DNA of 64,000 nt, from the NCBI RefSeq assembly GCF_030272615.1, contig NC_081406.1, forward strand, positions 395,332,439 to 395,396,438, in the 5' to 3' direction. The notes beneath the pieces are model-generated. The model was not told the DNA's origin, did no database searches, and saw only the letters and a list, made by a program, of their open reading frames with translations. This document shows, one piece after another, positions 45,983 to 56,300 of the stretch. This DNA is from Cryptomeria japonica (Eukaryota > Streptophyta > Pinopsida > Cupressales > Cupressaceae). Numbering within the stretch: the first letter of the stretch is position 1; each line of letters starts with the position of its first letter. The translations under genes were made by a program, and so were the position numbers.

Positions 45983-48160
45983 ATGCCTATTCAAACCAAG
46001 AGTTCTCGTAAGACAAAAGCCAAAGACAAAGAACAAACCTTCACTTATCAAGATAATCCATTCTACGTGAAGGATCCCCTCACTGACATACCATCGTCAT
46101 TAGGCGGACCAATTTTTGATGAACCGAAATCTCCCACTATTCATGAGATAGAATAGAATGATGGAAACAAAAATGACCGTAATATTCTTGAAAATCATAA
46201 TGACTCCTCATCATCAAGTGAGACTGATGAAGCTGTTGAACCTCCAGAAAAAGAAATCCTTGACTATTAGAAAGACAAAAACTTTAGAAAAATGATGAAA
46301 ACTATCATGACCCGAGAAAAGGAAGACTATTTCTTAGAACTAGCAAATCAAGGTGCTAAACTTCCTATTGGATATGATGTTCAGACACTTGTTACTAAGA
46401 GGAAAGACTCACCCATACTCATGGTACACAAACAGTTAATAGCTTTGTGAACAGAGCTCACAGAGCTGAAGAATAAGGACAATTCTCCGAACCAATATTC
46501 TCTGGAAGTAATATGTCCCTTCCCATTTGACAAGAATTTACACATGCCTCCATTCCCTTCATGAGTGGAAATCCCAAAATTTGATAAATATGATGGTACC
46601 TCAAATCCTCAAGATCATGTCAGGGAATTTAGTGCTGCTTGTATGGAATTCATGCACGATCAAATGTACCTTATGCGTCTCTTCCCAAGGAGTTTAGGGG
46701 GTCAAGAAATGGAATGGTTCTCAAGTCTACCCAAAGGAATAAAAACATTGGAAGAACTAATCCAACTATTTTTACAACAATACTCATACAACATTCGACA
46801 TCCTGTGACTATGATCGATCTTTGTAATACTCAACAGAAAATAGGGGAACCTCTTCTTACTTTTCTCTGACGCTGGAGAAGGATGTTCTCTAGGTACCCA
46901 TGACCTATTCCAGACTCTGAGAAAATGGATATATTTGTCAATAACTTGGTCCCCGAACTGAAATATAGTGTACAAATAAAAGTACACCCATCATTTAACA
47001 AAATAGTAGATAATGCCATTCGAATGGAAGATGTGCTCATAAAAAAGGGAGATATCACACCTTGGAAAGAAACACAAACAGGATCCAGTTCTAAAGAGAA
47101 GAACAAGTATTGGAAATTTGCCAAAGACAACAACAAGAATGTTGTTAATGATGGAGTAGTAGACACTGTCAAAACCAACTCAAAATCAACAATATTCAAT
47201 TTGGCTAGTGGTACACAAGCGCTTAAAGCCGCTAAAATTGCAGCAGAAAATCAGCCAAAGAAAACAAAGGAATGGTTCAAAGAAAAGCCTTGGCTTTCTA
47301 GACCTAAGCGTGATTTTACTCCTCTTGAATAATCATATGAGTCAGCTTTCAAAACTCTATTGGCAAACAACTTGATAACACTACCAGATAACTCTAGACC
47401 ATATGATCCAGATGTCAAACCAAGATGGTGGAGAGAAAATGAATACTGTGACTTCCATCGGAATAAGGGTCATAACACAAACAATTGCATGAAGCTAAAA
47501 CTTGAGATTCAGGATCTCATAGACACTCGTAAAGTTGTTGTTGGGAATCATCCAACCAATGCTGATCATAAAGCATTTAAAGACCCTTTGCCTACTTATG
47601 AACAAGGTGATTCCTCAAAGACCAAAGGAGGTGCCAAGGTAAATTATGCTTATGCCAGCCAGGACAACATTATCAACATGATTGAACCTTCACACTCAGA
47701 ATATTGCAATGTGATTATAGTTCAAGATAAACCAAATGAATCATGATATGCAAAAGCTCTGACCATATCTCAAAAGAAAGTCACCCTCCAAGGAGCTAGT
47801 TCTTCCAAACTGGCTCAAGAAACATCAAATCCAAGAGTTGTGCCAAATAAACAAAAGGAATCAACCTTGGACAAATTTAAAAGATTAACCTCATCATCAT
47901 CCTCTGGATATAGCATGGTTGAACAGTTGAAAGGAACAGATGCTCAAATTTCAATTTTTGAATTGCTACAACTCTCATCTACTCACAAGGAAATTCTACA
48001 CAAAAGCATTGCTCACTACCAACATTCCAAAAGATTTAGACATTGATCGGTTTCAGTCTATGGTGGGTCATTTGACTTCACCTCACTATTTGACCTTCTC
48101 TAAGGAAGATGACAACTCATTAAATCATCCAAATAACCAGCCATTGAATATTGAAGCCAT
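45983..48160 (+). pseudogene. Gag (element C), one frame with seven or more stops
   Basis: The start is ATG 45983 as in B. The frame is kept without shift for 1.76 kb but has stops at 46154, 46268, 46448, 46562, 46868, 47330 and 47744. Compared with B, five of the seven are C-to-T changes (four probable CGA-to-TGA, one CAG-to-TAG) and two are transversions. The gag core is at 46565-46860 (DHVREFSAACMEF, LFPRSLGGQEMEWF) and the zinc cluster YCDFHRNKGHNTNNC at about 47445. A frameshift near 48000 moves the reading to the frame of 47940-48992. There is no 809-bp duplication here, so that event is private to B. Confidence 0.93.
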
Positions 48161-48860
48161 GATCCACAAGCACAGAATTAAACGTGTTTTCATAGATGGA
48201 GGCGCGAGGTCGAATATCTGTACTTATCATCTGCTTACACAACTAGGATTCTCTGAAAATGTCATTGATCCAGGCAAGAAAATAACAATTAAAGCCTATG
48301 ATGAAGAAGAGAGGACCTCCAAAGGTTTGGTATCATTACCAATCAGAGTGGGACCGGTAGAGAGAGATGTCCTTTTCCAGGTTCTCGATATTCCATTGTC
48401 ATACAATATATTGCTGGGCAAGCCATGGATTCATGAAATGAAGGCAGTACCCTCAACATATCACCAATGCTTAAAGTTTCCTTATAATGGAGTTGAAGTC
48501 AATATTTCGGCTGATACAAATGTCATCTGTAATGCATTAACAAAAGGTGCAGATACTTTTGTGCCTCATAATAGGGCAGCCTCTCCAAATGAACATCCAG
48601 AAACATTGATGAAAGACTTAGAAAAGAGATTGAAGATTACAGATACCGGCATGGATAGCTACAAGATAGAACCGGTATTATCATTAGTTTCTCTTCCTCC
48701 ATTGCCAAAACAGTTGGGCAAGCCATCAGAGGCTATGAGAACACAAACTCCAGCTCCGAATACTATATATGATGGTCTATTTATACAGTCTTCTACCTCC
48801 TTGGCAAATGAAATAGAAGAGGATGTTGTGCTTAACTGGCTCTTTAAGGAAGATAGTCCA
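48161..48860 (+). pseudogene. Aspartic protease (element C)
   Basis: In the open frame 47940-48992 the active-site block reads VFIDGGARSNICTYHLL, with Arg where B has Gly. It is followed by SLPIRVGPVERDVLFQV and SYNILLGKPWIHEMKAVPST. Length and order match element B. The frame is open over the entire domain. Confidence 0.88.
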
Positions 48861-48865
48861 AATGA

Positions 48866-48992
48866 GGAGGTACGACATATTGATATTTCCTCAAACCAAT
48901 ATGGTCGTCGTTACAAAATGATTCAGCATATGGGGTACTCAGGTACTGGTCCTTTGGGAAAACAAAAAGAAGGTATTACTGAACCAATTTAG
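48866..48992 (+). pseudogene. G-patch domain (element C)
   Basis: The reading is YKMIQHMGYSGTGPLGKQ followed by KEGITEPI and a TAG (CAG in the family). The Gly positions of the G-patch consensus are all present. B has the same domain with two other stops, so the ancestor had it intact. Role by family: RNA binding, as in the G-patch behind protease of betaretroviruses. Confidence 0.8.
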
Positions 48993-50560
48993 CTACAAAC
49001 CAAATCCACACATGATAAAGCTAGACTAGGATACAATCCTAAAAAGACATTAGAACAAAAATATGTTTCAGAGTCTAAAGGCTTGAAAAAGATATTGCCT
49101 TTAACATTACATGAAGCTAACGTGAAACAAATGAAAGAAGAGTGTAGAAAAGAGAGAGAGGAATCAACAATCAAGAAAGAAGAAATAGTTAGTGCTCAAG
49201 CTTCGACGGTATCAGCTATGATAATACAAGAAGTTGAGGTTCTTGAAGATATAAGAGATGAATTTGTAAGAATCAGAGAATTGTTTGCACCATTAAAAGT
49301 TTCAGTCACATATATTGGTAGGAAACAAGTAGATGATTCAGAGACTGACTCAAATGAGTATGAATGGGGTCGTGACTATCTTTCAGACACATCCGCTACA
49401 GAAACTCCAGAAGAATCTAGTGGTGTCATAGATGATACTCAAGAGTTGATGCACCTAAAACTAGAGAAGGAAATACAAGAAATTAGACAAAAGAGGCGAG
49501 CAAATTATGAACAAGCATTGAAAGAAGGAACAATACCAGAAAGCTTCTCATCTATGTGTCCTTATCCTAAAATAGAACAAATCAGTTATAGCACTACACA
49601 GGAAGAGTTAGAAGCTACAGAACAAGAACCAGTTGTCAGTCCAAAAGAATCTAAATGGAGTAGACGACAGAAAGTCACAAAAACAATGAGACCATGTCAA
49701 CAGGTGTGTCAGATACAAATGACAAATGAACTACAATATGAAGGAATTTGTAGCATTAAAGATGTTAGGATTGATACCATACATATGCTTACTAAATCAC
49801 CTGAAAGAGACTTGGAAACTTCATCTGATAACTCTGATGATTCTGATGACTCTAATGACAGTCCTATTCATGATGATACCCACTCATCCTCAAATTCTGA
49901 ATCATCTGATACAAACAATGAAAAATTGCCTACTAGTCTTATTGCTGTTAAATCACGACATGACGTCCAGTCCGACTTAGTCAATGATGTTATAAGTATG
50001 TCTATTGGATTAGATCGATTAAATATTAACATGAACTTTAATAATCATGATCTGACTCTTCCTGGTCTCGAGACACTTATGTAAGGTATCATTCTGGAAC
50101 TCGACTTTTCAATCCGTAGCTGTGATAACAATACCATGAACGCTCTTGAACCTATCCAAAATTTGTCCTTAATACATCCTGAATTGATTGACTGTACTTT
50201 ACAGAATCAACCCATGGATATACCTATTTTTGCCAATGACTATACATTATCCTATTATCTCAATGCAGTCAAACCTATTAACTCTTCCACCAGTGAATGG
50301 AGTGAAAATATGATCGAAGAGGATATCAAGTATCTTAGTTGCAAAAATAGGAAAGATAAAAATAAAAGATCTGATGGTGAAAACCACATTGTGGCGATCT
50401 CAGAATCTAAAAAAGAGAAAATAAAGGACGTACCTAAAGGTGAAAACCTCTCTGAGGCACCTGAAGGTGAGATACTTGGTATACTGCCTAGTCATTTTCA
50501 GAAGCGGTCTTCCATATTGATCAAGCCAACTCAGCCAGTGAATATTGGGAATCAAGACAC
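48993..50560 (+). pseudogene. Spacer region between G-patch and RT (element C)
   Basis: Open stretches 49083-50084 and 50136 onward are split by a TAA at 50082. Features are a Lys/Glu-rich helix (49130-49200), a Ser/Asp-rich acidic run (49820-49920), and GENLSEAPEGEILGILPSHF before RT. There is no recognised catalytic domain. It is conserved with B 13960-12456. Confidence 0.68.
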
Positions 50561-51236
50561 ACCACAAATTATTCACGTAGCTAAATCACTATCAGCAGAG
50601 GAATTGAAGGATTTCACTCAGCTATTCTTAGAGAAGAAAATAAATTTTGCATGGACATACTCTGATATGCCAGGCTTGGATCCTGATCTCATTATGCACC
50701 ATCTCTCAATCACACCAGGAGTAAAACTAGTTAAAAAAAAACTTCGTAAGATGCAAACGCATGTCGCACTATTGGTTAAAGCTGAACTAGAGAAACTACT
50801 CAAAGCTAGATTTATCAGAGTGATAGATTATGCTAAATGGATTTCCAACATAGTACCTATGTCAAAGGCAGATAAATCCATCAGAGTTTGTACAGATTTT
50901 AGAGATCTCAATAAAGCATGTCCAAAAGATGACTTTCCATTGCCAAATATTGATATGATAGTCGACATGACAGCTGGGTATGAGATGTACTCACTAATGG
51001 CTGGATTCTCCGGCTACAATCAGATTAAAATCGCTCCTGGAGATCAAGAAAAGACAGCTTTTCAAAAAAAGAAGTTCAGTTGCATTAAGAAAACTCTTTT
51101 CTTGATTAAATTGAAGAATTGTCTATTTTTATCAGATATGCATGGAACTAATTTATTATTATTTTCCAATGCAACTTGGACTTCTAATTTGAATGCATTT
51201 CAATTAAACTATAATTGGAATCTATCTCAAGGTTAA
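50561..51236 (+). pseudogene. Truncated RT fused to LTR sequence (element C)
   Basis: RT blocks KWISNIVPMSKADKSIRVC, DFRDLN and KACPKDDFPLPNID are present and the frame reaches GDQEKTAF at 51060. From there it runs into the 3' LTR for about 58 codons and ends at 51236. The catalytic YVDD is deleted. The LTR-derived tail (FSCIKKTLFLIKL and so on) is the translation of LTR DNA; the same 70-codon frame is open in the intact LTR at 43003-43215. This is a deletion product, not a working protein. Confidence 0.93.
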
Positions 51237-51724
51237 CTCAACCTGATTTCTCAATTATTTTCAATTAATCCTAAATTGAGCTTTTTGTAATTCTCTATAA
51301 ATTCAATCTTCAGCTCTCATTCCAATTCACCCCAGAGATTTTTGAGAACACACTTGGAAATTATTATCATGCTAATTTCACTCTGGAGTCATTGAAATCA
51401 TTGTGCTTTTTTAGATTACTTGCATCCATTTTACATTCATTATTGCTTGCATGCATTGTTGCTTGAATTTGCTTGAATTATTCATCCATCTTGCATCCAT
51501 ATAGCTTAATATCATATAGATTAAATCCTTCATCTTGGTGTAGTCTAGTCATTGGTATTGCTTATAAAAAATCTGAGAGCAATCTTATACTCGCATCTTT
51601 TAGAAGACAATTAGTCGCTTTTCTATGGTTTATTTCTTATTGATTATTGATTACTAACCATGCATATAATGACTTAATTGAAGTGTTGTGCTTACAGCTA
51701 CAGGTTCACTTTTTCACACACACA
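51057..51724 (+). repeat. 3' LTR of element C, 5'-truncated (about 668 bp)
   Basis: It matches 43036-43703 and ends CACACACACA followed by the GATAG duplication. The first 474 bases of the LTR are missing. Confidence 0.95.
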
Positions 51725-52406
51725 GATAGTAGTTTAGAGAATATCCAGTTAGTGTTGAGTCTTGTTAGTAGTGTCAATATTCAATCAACAAGTATGATAT
51801 ATGTCCATATAATATTTGATTTGTAATAAGAAGATTATTTGAGCATTGAAGCTTATCTATTGAAGATGGAATGCTAATGACAGATTGAAGCAACTCAAGT
51901 AAAGGCCACTTGAGGAACTGTGGTTTCATCATAGTTTAGATTTTTATTCATTATGATTTACTTTAATTAGTGAGTTGGTTATGATAGGTTTTGTTTTCAG
52001 AATATTTGATTTCACTAGTTTTAGAACAATCGTCCTACAGCCACTGCTGTTGCAAATAACCAGTCATCCTGCAGCCACTGCTGTTGCAAATAACTAGTCA
52101 TCCTATAACCACTGCTATTGCAAATAACCAGTCTTCTTGCAACCACTGCTGTGTAGTTAGTTTTATTTCCAACATTGTCATGTTTTCAATTCAGTTTATT
52201 ATTCTGAGTTTATATTTTACACACAATTGATACAATAGCTTAGAAGGCTTCCATAGTGCATATACAATGATGTCTCATTTCAAGTTCAGGTCCCTAGGTT
52301 GATAATTAAATGTAGCTTCTAGTTCATGAAGGGTTGTATAGTGTGGACAAAATCCCTAAGTTGTGAATTAGTATTCCAACCTCAATTGCAATTAAAAAGC
52401 TCAACA
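51725..52406 (+). repeat. 3' LTR of element D, right part
   Basis: GATAG (51725-51729) is the duplicated target. The sequence then continues the D LTR from the minisatellite to the end AAAAAGCTCAACA. The 34-bp repeat is at 52024-52155. Confidence 0.9.
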
Positions 52407-53540
52407 TCTGATATTTATGTTTTGATGGAGGATGCAACTTCCGTGTAGTGCTTACAATTCTTGTCGAGTGATATAATTACACCAGAAAAAAGCTTTCAGT
52501 AAGACCACATTAAGGTTTGTTGATAACTTTTTTTTTCTATTTTGGTGTAACACGTCACTTTGGTAAAGCAACCCTGGGTTTTAGAGACTTCAAGTATGTT
52601 GCCAAAAAATATTCGGTGAAAAGAAAAGACACTTATATCATTGGTATAACCCGCATGACCTAGCTCGATATACCTTCTTTTCATTATAAGATATGATTTC
52701 GACAAAGTATCTTTGTATTTTGTAGAATAGATGCGATACACTGAAACTTATATTTTTTGGCAAAACATATGCAAATATATGCCGACATGAAATCCATTTT
52801 CAGTAGAAGTATCCCTTTCGAAGAAAGTCATATCTTCTGTGTCGGTATTGTTAGCTACTCCAAAAAATTATTTGTTCATTGTAACTTTATGTGAGTCTTG
52901 TCGATACTAAGTATTTCACATAAGGAGAAGTATAATGCACTTTCCTTGGGCTTTCTGAGACAAGGTCATGGAATTTTTCTTCTTCTAGAGCCATATGCTG
53001 GGCTCAATCCATATGAGAGCCACATTTATCCTCTCATATAGAATTCATATTTATGTAGCAAACATGTTCTATAATTGATATGTATTTAACTATTTTTCTA
53101 TTCATGTCTTTCATTAATGAACTTGTAACAATAATGATCAAATAAACCATTCTTCTCAAGCCAATGTTTGTAGACAACTTGGAAATTACTGAGTAAAAAT
53201 CTAGAAGGGAATTTCCTTTTCTATTTAAATACAAAATCTTGGTGATGACAAAACTAGGGAAAGTAACTTCTTATTTGAGGAGCACTAAATCTTGTCAGTA
53301 ATAGGGTTCCAACAACACTAACATGGATCATGGAGTCATTACCAGCTACAATTGGCTCGAGATGTATCTGGGGTTGATCATATGCAAGACACTGGGATGA
53401 ACTAATTAGGACATCATAACTACATTCATCCTAGAGATTAGACTCTTCATCTATCTCACTCTTTGACTACATACATAATGTATTTTCAGCTTCTGGGATA
53501 AAATCATACTACATACTATTATCAAAACATTTCAAAAACA
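52407..53540. other. Host sequence around element D, no gene seen
   Basis: AT-rich; short ORFs are not protein-like. In part it may be the outer part of the F LTR or the pol-side remains of H. No clear homology is visible inside the window. Confidence 0.35.
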
Positions 53541-53544
53541 GTGT

Positions 53545-53800
53545 CTCAAGGTTCTTCTTGGAAAATACACTTCCCAAGGGCAAGTTATTAAACTATTCAC
53601 TTGCATCTTCCTCAAGGGATCTTACAAACAATTTCATATATGCATCCTCTGCATAAATCTGATTATCCTCCATGAAATCATAAAATGACTGCACATGCTT
53701 ACTAGATGATTCATCTTCCCTCCCATAAAATTTTGGCACATACCTCTTTAATATAATAGGGAACGGATTTGGATAACCTTTAATACAACTAAAATCTAGA
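53545..53800 (-). pseudogene. Gypsy gag remnant (element H)
   Basis: The minus strand reads FPIILKRYVPKFYGREDESS, then QSFYDFMEDNQIYAEDAYMK, LFVRSLEEDASE, a stop, and FNNLPLGSVF. These are the central blocks of plant retrotransposon gags (dispersed Trp/Leu pattern around the second block). It is too short to be listed by simple ORF length. Upstream sequence to 54079 and the PBS at 61024 have the same orientation, which suggests a single element split by the CACTA insertion. Confidence 0.75.
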
Positions 53801-54076
53801 GGGTTATACTTTTCTTAGACACACTATATTTTCTATGGGCATGACTGAGAATTCTGACTTGACATTACATTACTAGGAACCATACATATGACGTTACTCT
53901 GATGATACATCTTTACTTGTGCTTTCACAAGCTCATTACATTCCCTATGTAGTTACTAAATCAAGAATAATATTCAACATGCTTCTCTCAAAATGCCTAA
54001 CCAAAATTTACATCAAAGAAGCATAGAAAACCAATACTAACTATTTCTTACTTAGTGGCATCCTACACTTGATAAG

Positions 54077-54079
54077 GAA
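54077..54079. repeat. Target duplication of CACTA element, left copy (GAA)
   Basis: Same three bases as 60705-60707; 3-bp duplications are the rule for CACTA elements. Confidence 0.75.
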
Positions 54080-54269
54080 CACTAGTACATTTAGGGCTAA
54101 TTTCTGACAGCCCATCGTTAGAAGTTTGACTACAACATGTTAGATTGCCGAAAAAAGTAACTATCAAAAACTCATTGTCGGGCTTCCCGACGATGCCATT
54201 GAGCATCGAAATTCCGACGACACCATGAACTCTTTCGATAGCTACTATGTTTGCTTCTCTAGTCAAAAA

Positions 54270-54659
54270 TGTCATCGGATTACGATCGGAATTCCAACGC
54301 TCCCCCACTACCATGCATCGACAACCATCCAGCAAGGAAGTGACGTCGAACATACAAAATCCTTGTCAGATGTTTCTTTAGTTGTCATCGGAATTCCGAT
54401 GAAATCAGATGTTATGGGTCCGATGGCTTGGTCGTCGGTGCATGAAAGCATTGAACGAGTTCAATGTCATCGGATTACGATCGGAATTCCAACGCTCCCC
54501 CACTACCATGCATCAACAACCATCCAGCAAGGAAGTGACGTCGAACATACAAAATCCTTGTCAGATGTTTCTTTAGTTGTCATCGGAATTCCGATGAAAT
54601 CAGATGTTGTGGGTCCGACGGCTTGGTCGTCGGTGCATGAAAGCATTGAACGAGTTCTA
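54270..54659 (+). repeat. 195-bp tandem duplication in left subterminal region of CACTA
   Basis: Units start at 54271 and 54466 (GTCATCGGATTACGATCGGA) and are nearly identical. Since 195 is divisible by 3, an open frame of 157 codons results (54225-54698); this is a by-product, not a gene. Confidence 0.93.
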
Positions 54660-55520
54660 CTTTTAAGAATTACATTTTTTTTAATCTATTTGATTTAGTC
54701 TTATTTGAAAAACAGATTATCAATGATGTTTCCTTTCTCCAAGAATTGGATCTAGGATCTTTCCATCAGATAATATGTAACATCCAATGACTAAATATTT
54801 TCTTTACAGATGCTTATTTTATTTAATCATGTGAGCTTGAATTATAATTTATATCTGTGCAGAATTAGAAGATACAAGCTAAAGAGTCATGTGCAACTAA
54901 ATTTCATAAAAGAAAGCAAGCATGCATTATCTTGAATGACATCGAAACAAGCTCATCATCTGCCCAGAAGAGAGCAATTGGAGAAAAGCAGAGGAAAGTG
55001 TTAAAGGGTGATAAATACATAGAGAGTATGCAATACAAACAAACAATGTCTGGAGTTTGTGATGTGACATCTCTAATTTATTTGTATTGTATAATCTCTT
55101 TGTATTTATCACCATTTAACACTTTCCTTTGCTTTTCTCCAATTGCTCTCTTTTGGGCAGCTAATGAGCTTGTTTCCATGTCATTCAAGATAATTCCTGC
55201 TTGCTTTCTTTTATGAAATTTACTTGCACACGAATATTCATCTTGTATCTTCTGATTTCACAGAGATATAAATTATAATTCAGACTCAGATGATTAAATA
55301 AAATAAGCATCTGTAAAGAAAAGATTTAGTCATTGGATGTTACATATTATCTGACGGAAAGATCCTAGATCCAATTCTTGGAGAAAGGAAACATCATTGA
55401 TAATCTTTTTTTCAAATAAGACTCAATCAAATAAATTAAAAATGTTTTATGTAATTTTTAAAAGTAGAACTCATGCAATGCTTTCATGCATCGATAGACA
55501 AACCGTTAGACCCACAACAT
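54604..55520. repeat. Large inverted repeat (hairpin), arms about 440 bp, loop about 32 bp
   Basis: The left arm 54604-55044 pairs with the right arm 55077-55520; the arms look about 85-90% identical with few indels. For example GTCTTATTTGAAAAA (left) mirrors TTTTTCAAATAAGAC (right, about 55409), and GTGATAAATACATAGAGAG mirrors the inner right edge. The left arm begins inside the second 195-bp unit, so subterminal sequence is included. A transcript across it could fold into long double-stranded RNA. Confidence 0.93.
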
Positions 55521-55522
55521 TA

Positions 55523-55945
55523 TCATTGGTGCAACTTTGTGGTTAGATGGAAGAGGTAAGAAAAGGATGCATGTTGTTAAATGGAAATGGTGCTACTTGA
55601 GTAAGGACTTAGGTGGATTGGGGATCAAAGACCTCAGGAAACAAGGTATTGCCTTAGAAATCAAATGGATTGTCAAGGCTTTAGAAGGGAATGAACCATT
55701 GAAGATATTAATCAGGAAAAAAATCATGATTGTCAATCGTTATAACATTTTAGGCGGGAATATTATTGATAATTTCTCATGGTTTGAAATTATTGTCAGG
55801 TATGTCTGCAATCTGAGTAAAAAGTCTAACTATTTTTGGATTTTATTGTCTATTGAAATTACTTGGTTTCTTTGGAAGAGATGGAATTAGATTGTGTTCC
55901 AAGGTAAAGGGAGGGTTCTTATTAAGTGTAATCTTAGAATCACAA
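55523..55945 (+). pseudogene. LINE-type RT C-terminal (zf-RVT-like) fragment
   Basis: The frame has LWLDGRGKKRMHVVKWKW, then LSKDLGGLGIKDLRKQGIAL and KWIVKALEGNEPLKILIR. This is the conserved region behind RT in plant L1-type LINEs and related RT-like genes (K.LGGLGI.DL...N.ALL.KW). A stop follows at 55888, and the rest fades. Only this piece is present; there is no endonuclease or RT core. It starts directly at the edge of the hairpin. Confidence 0.75.
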
Positions 55946-55970
55946 ATGCTCTGGGATTTTTTATCAATAA

Positions 55971-56300
55971 AAAATGCTCTGATAAACATTGATGCAAAAT
56001 GTGGAAGCATCAATGAGGTATGCAAATTGTTTGACTGAATGCCTCCAAGAAATGTCAGTTTATGGAATGGTATGATTGCAGGGTATGTACAAAATGATTT
56101 TAATGGAAAGGTTCAGATGCTTTCAACTAAATGCTCCTCCAGCCTGTGCAAAAATGGGAGCTTTGGAATAGGTTGTGGACGTCCATCACAAGATAAATAA
56201 TAGAGGAATTTTTTCAATTGGTGTAGCTGCAATTATCCTATTAGAGGATAGTTTTGTAGATACTATTATGGTGGCATCTGCCAATTATGGTGATCCTTGT
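55971..56300 (+). pseudogene. PPR protein fragment, plus-strand copy
   Basis: The reading is NALINIDAKCGSINEVCKLF, a TGA, then MPPRNVSLWNGMIAGYVQND, the standard tandem of plant PLS-type PPR proteins (NALI..YAKCG, ..MP.RN..SWN.MI.GY.QN). After a frameshift, PPACAKMGALE, a TAG and DVHHKINNRGIFSIGVAAII follow. It resembles the minus-strand copy at 59220-60125, from which it probably arose by inverted duplication, or both were captured. PPR proteins normally bind organelle RNA; this fragment is not functional. Confidence 0.85.

Larger units (their letters stand above)
42562..51724 (+). mobile_element. Element C: Tat-type Gypsy element with large internal deletion (9163 bp)
   Basis: It is the same family as element B. 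5' LTR 42562-43703, primer-binding site, leader, gag, protease, G-patch, spacer and the first part of RT; at about 51056 the sequence jumps into the 3' LTR, which is kept only from its position 475 onward. The rest of RT, RNases H, integrase and the 3' region are gone. GATAG duplications (42557-42561 and 51725-51729) bracket it. The retained LTR parts differ at about 12 of 660 sites, so the insertion is fairly young. Confidence 0.96.
38429..52406 (+). mobile_element. Element D: non-autonomous LTR retrotransposon, carrying element C in its 3' LTR
   Basis: 5' LTR 38429-40031, primer-binding site 40036, internal region 40032-41665 (1.6 kb, no pol), polypurine tract, 3' LTR 41666-42561 continuing at 51730-52406. 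The LTRs differ at about 8% over the first 180 bases compared. Flanks TCCAA (38424-38428) and TCTGA (52407-52411) may be a decayed target duplication, since the two differences are transitions. Without C it is 4.8 kb, so it depended on another element's enzymes. Confidence 0.88.

Noticed and set aside
50136-51236. 366-codon ORF that looks like an RT with a new C-terminal domain
   Set aside because: The last 58 codons are LTR sequence joined by an internal deletion in element C.
51057-51724. Possible solo LTR
   Set aside because: It is the truncated 3' LTR of element C: the GATAG duplication pairs with 42557-42561 and the sequence is continuous with RT on the left.
53034-53234. Short minus-strand ORFs around 52.5-53.2 kb
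   Set aside because: No similarity to any known domain; composition is that of the AT-rich flanking DNA.
54225-54698. 157-codon ORF with an internal protein repeat
   Set aside because: It is the translation of the 195-bp tandem subterminal duplication of the CACTA element; the repeat length is a multiple of 3, which keeps the frame open by chance.
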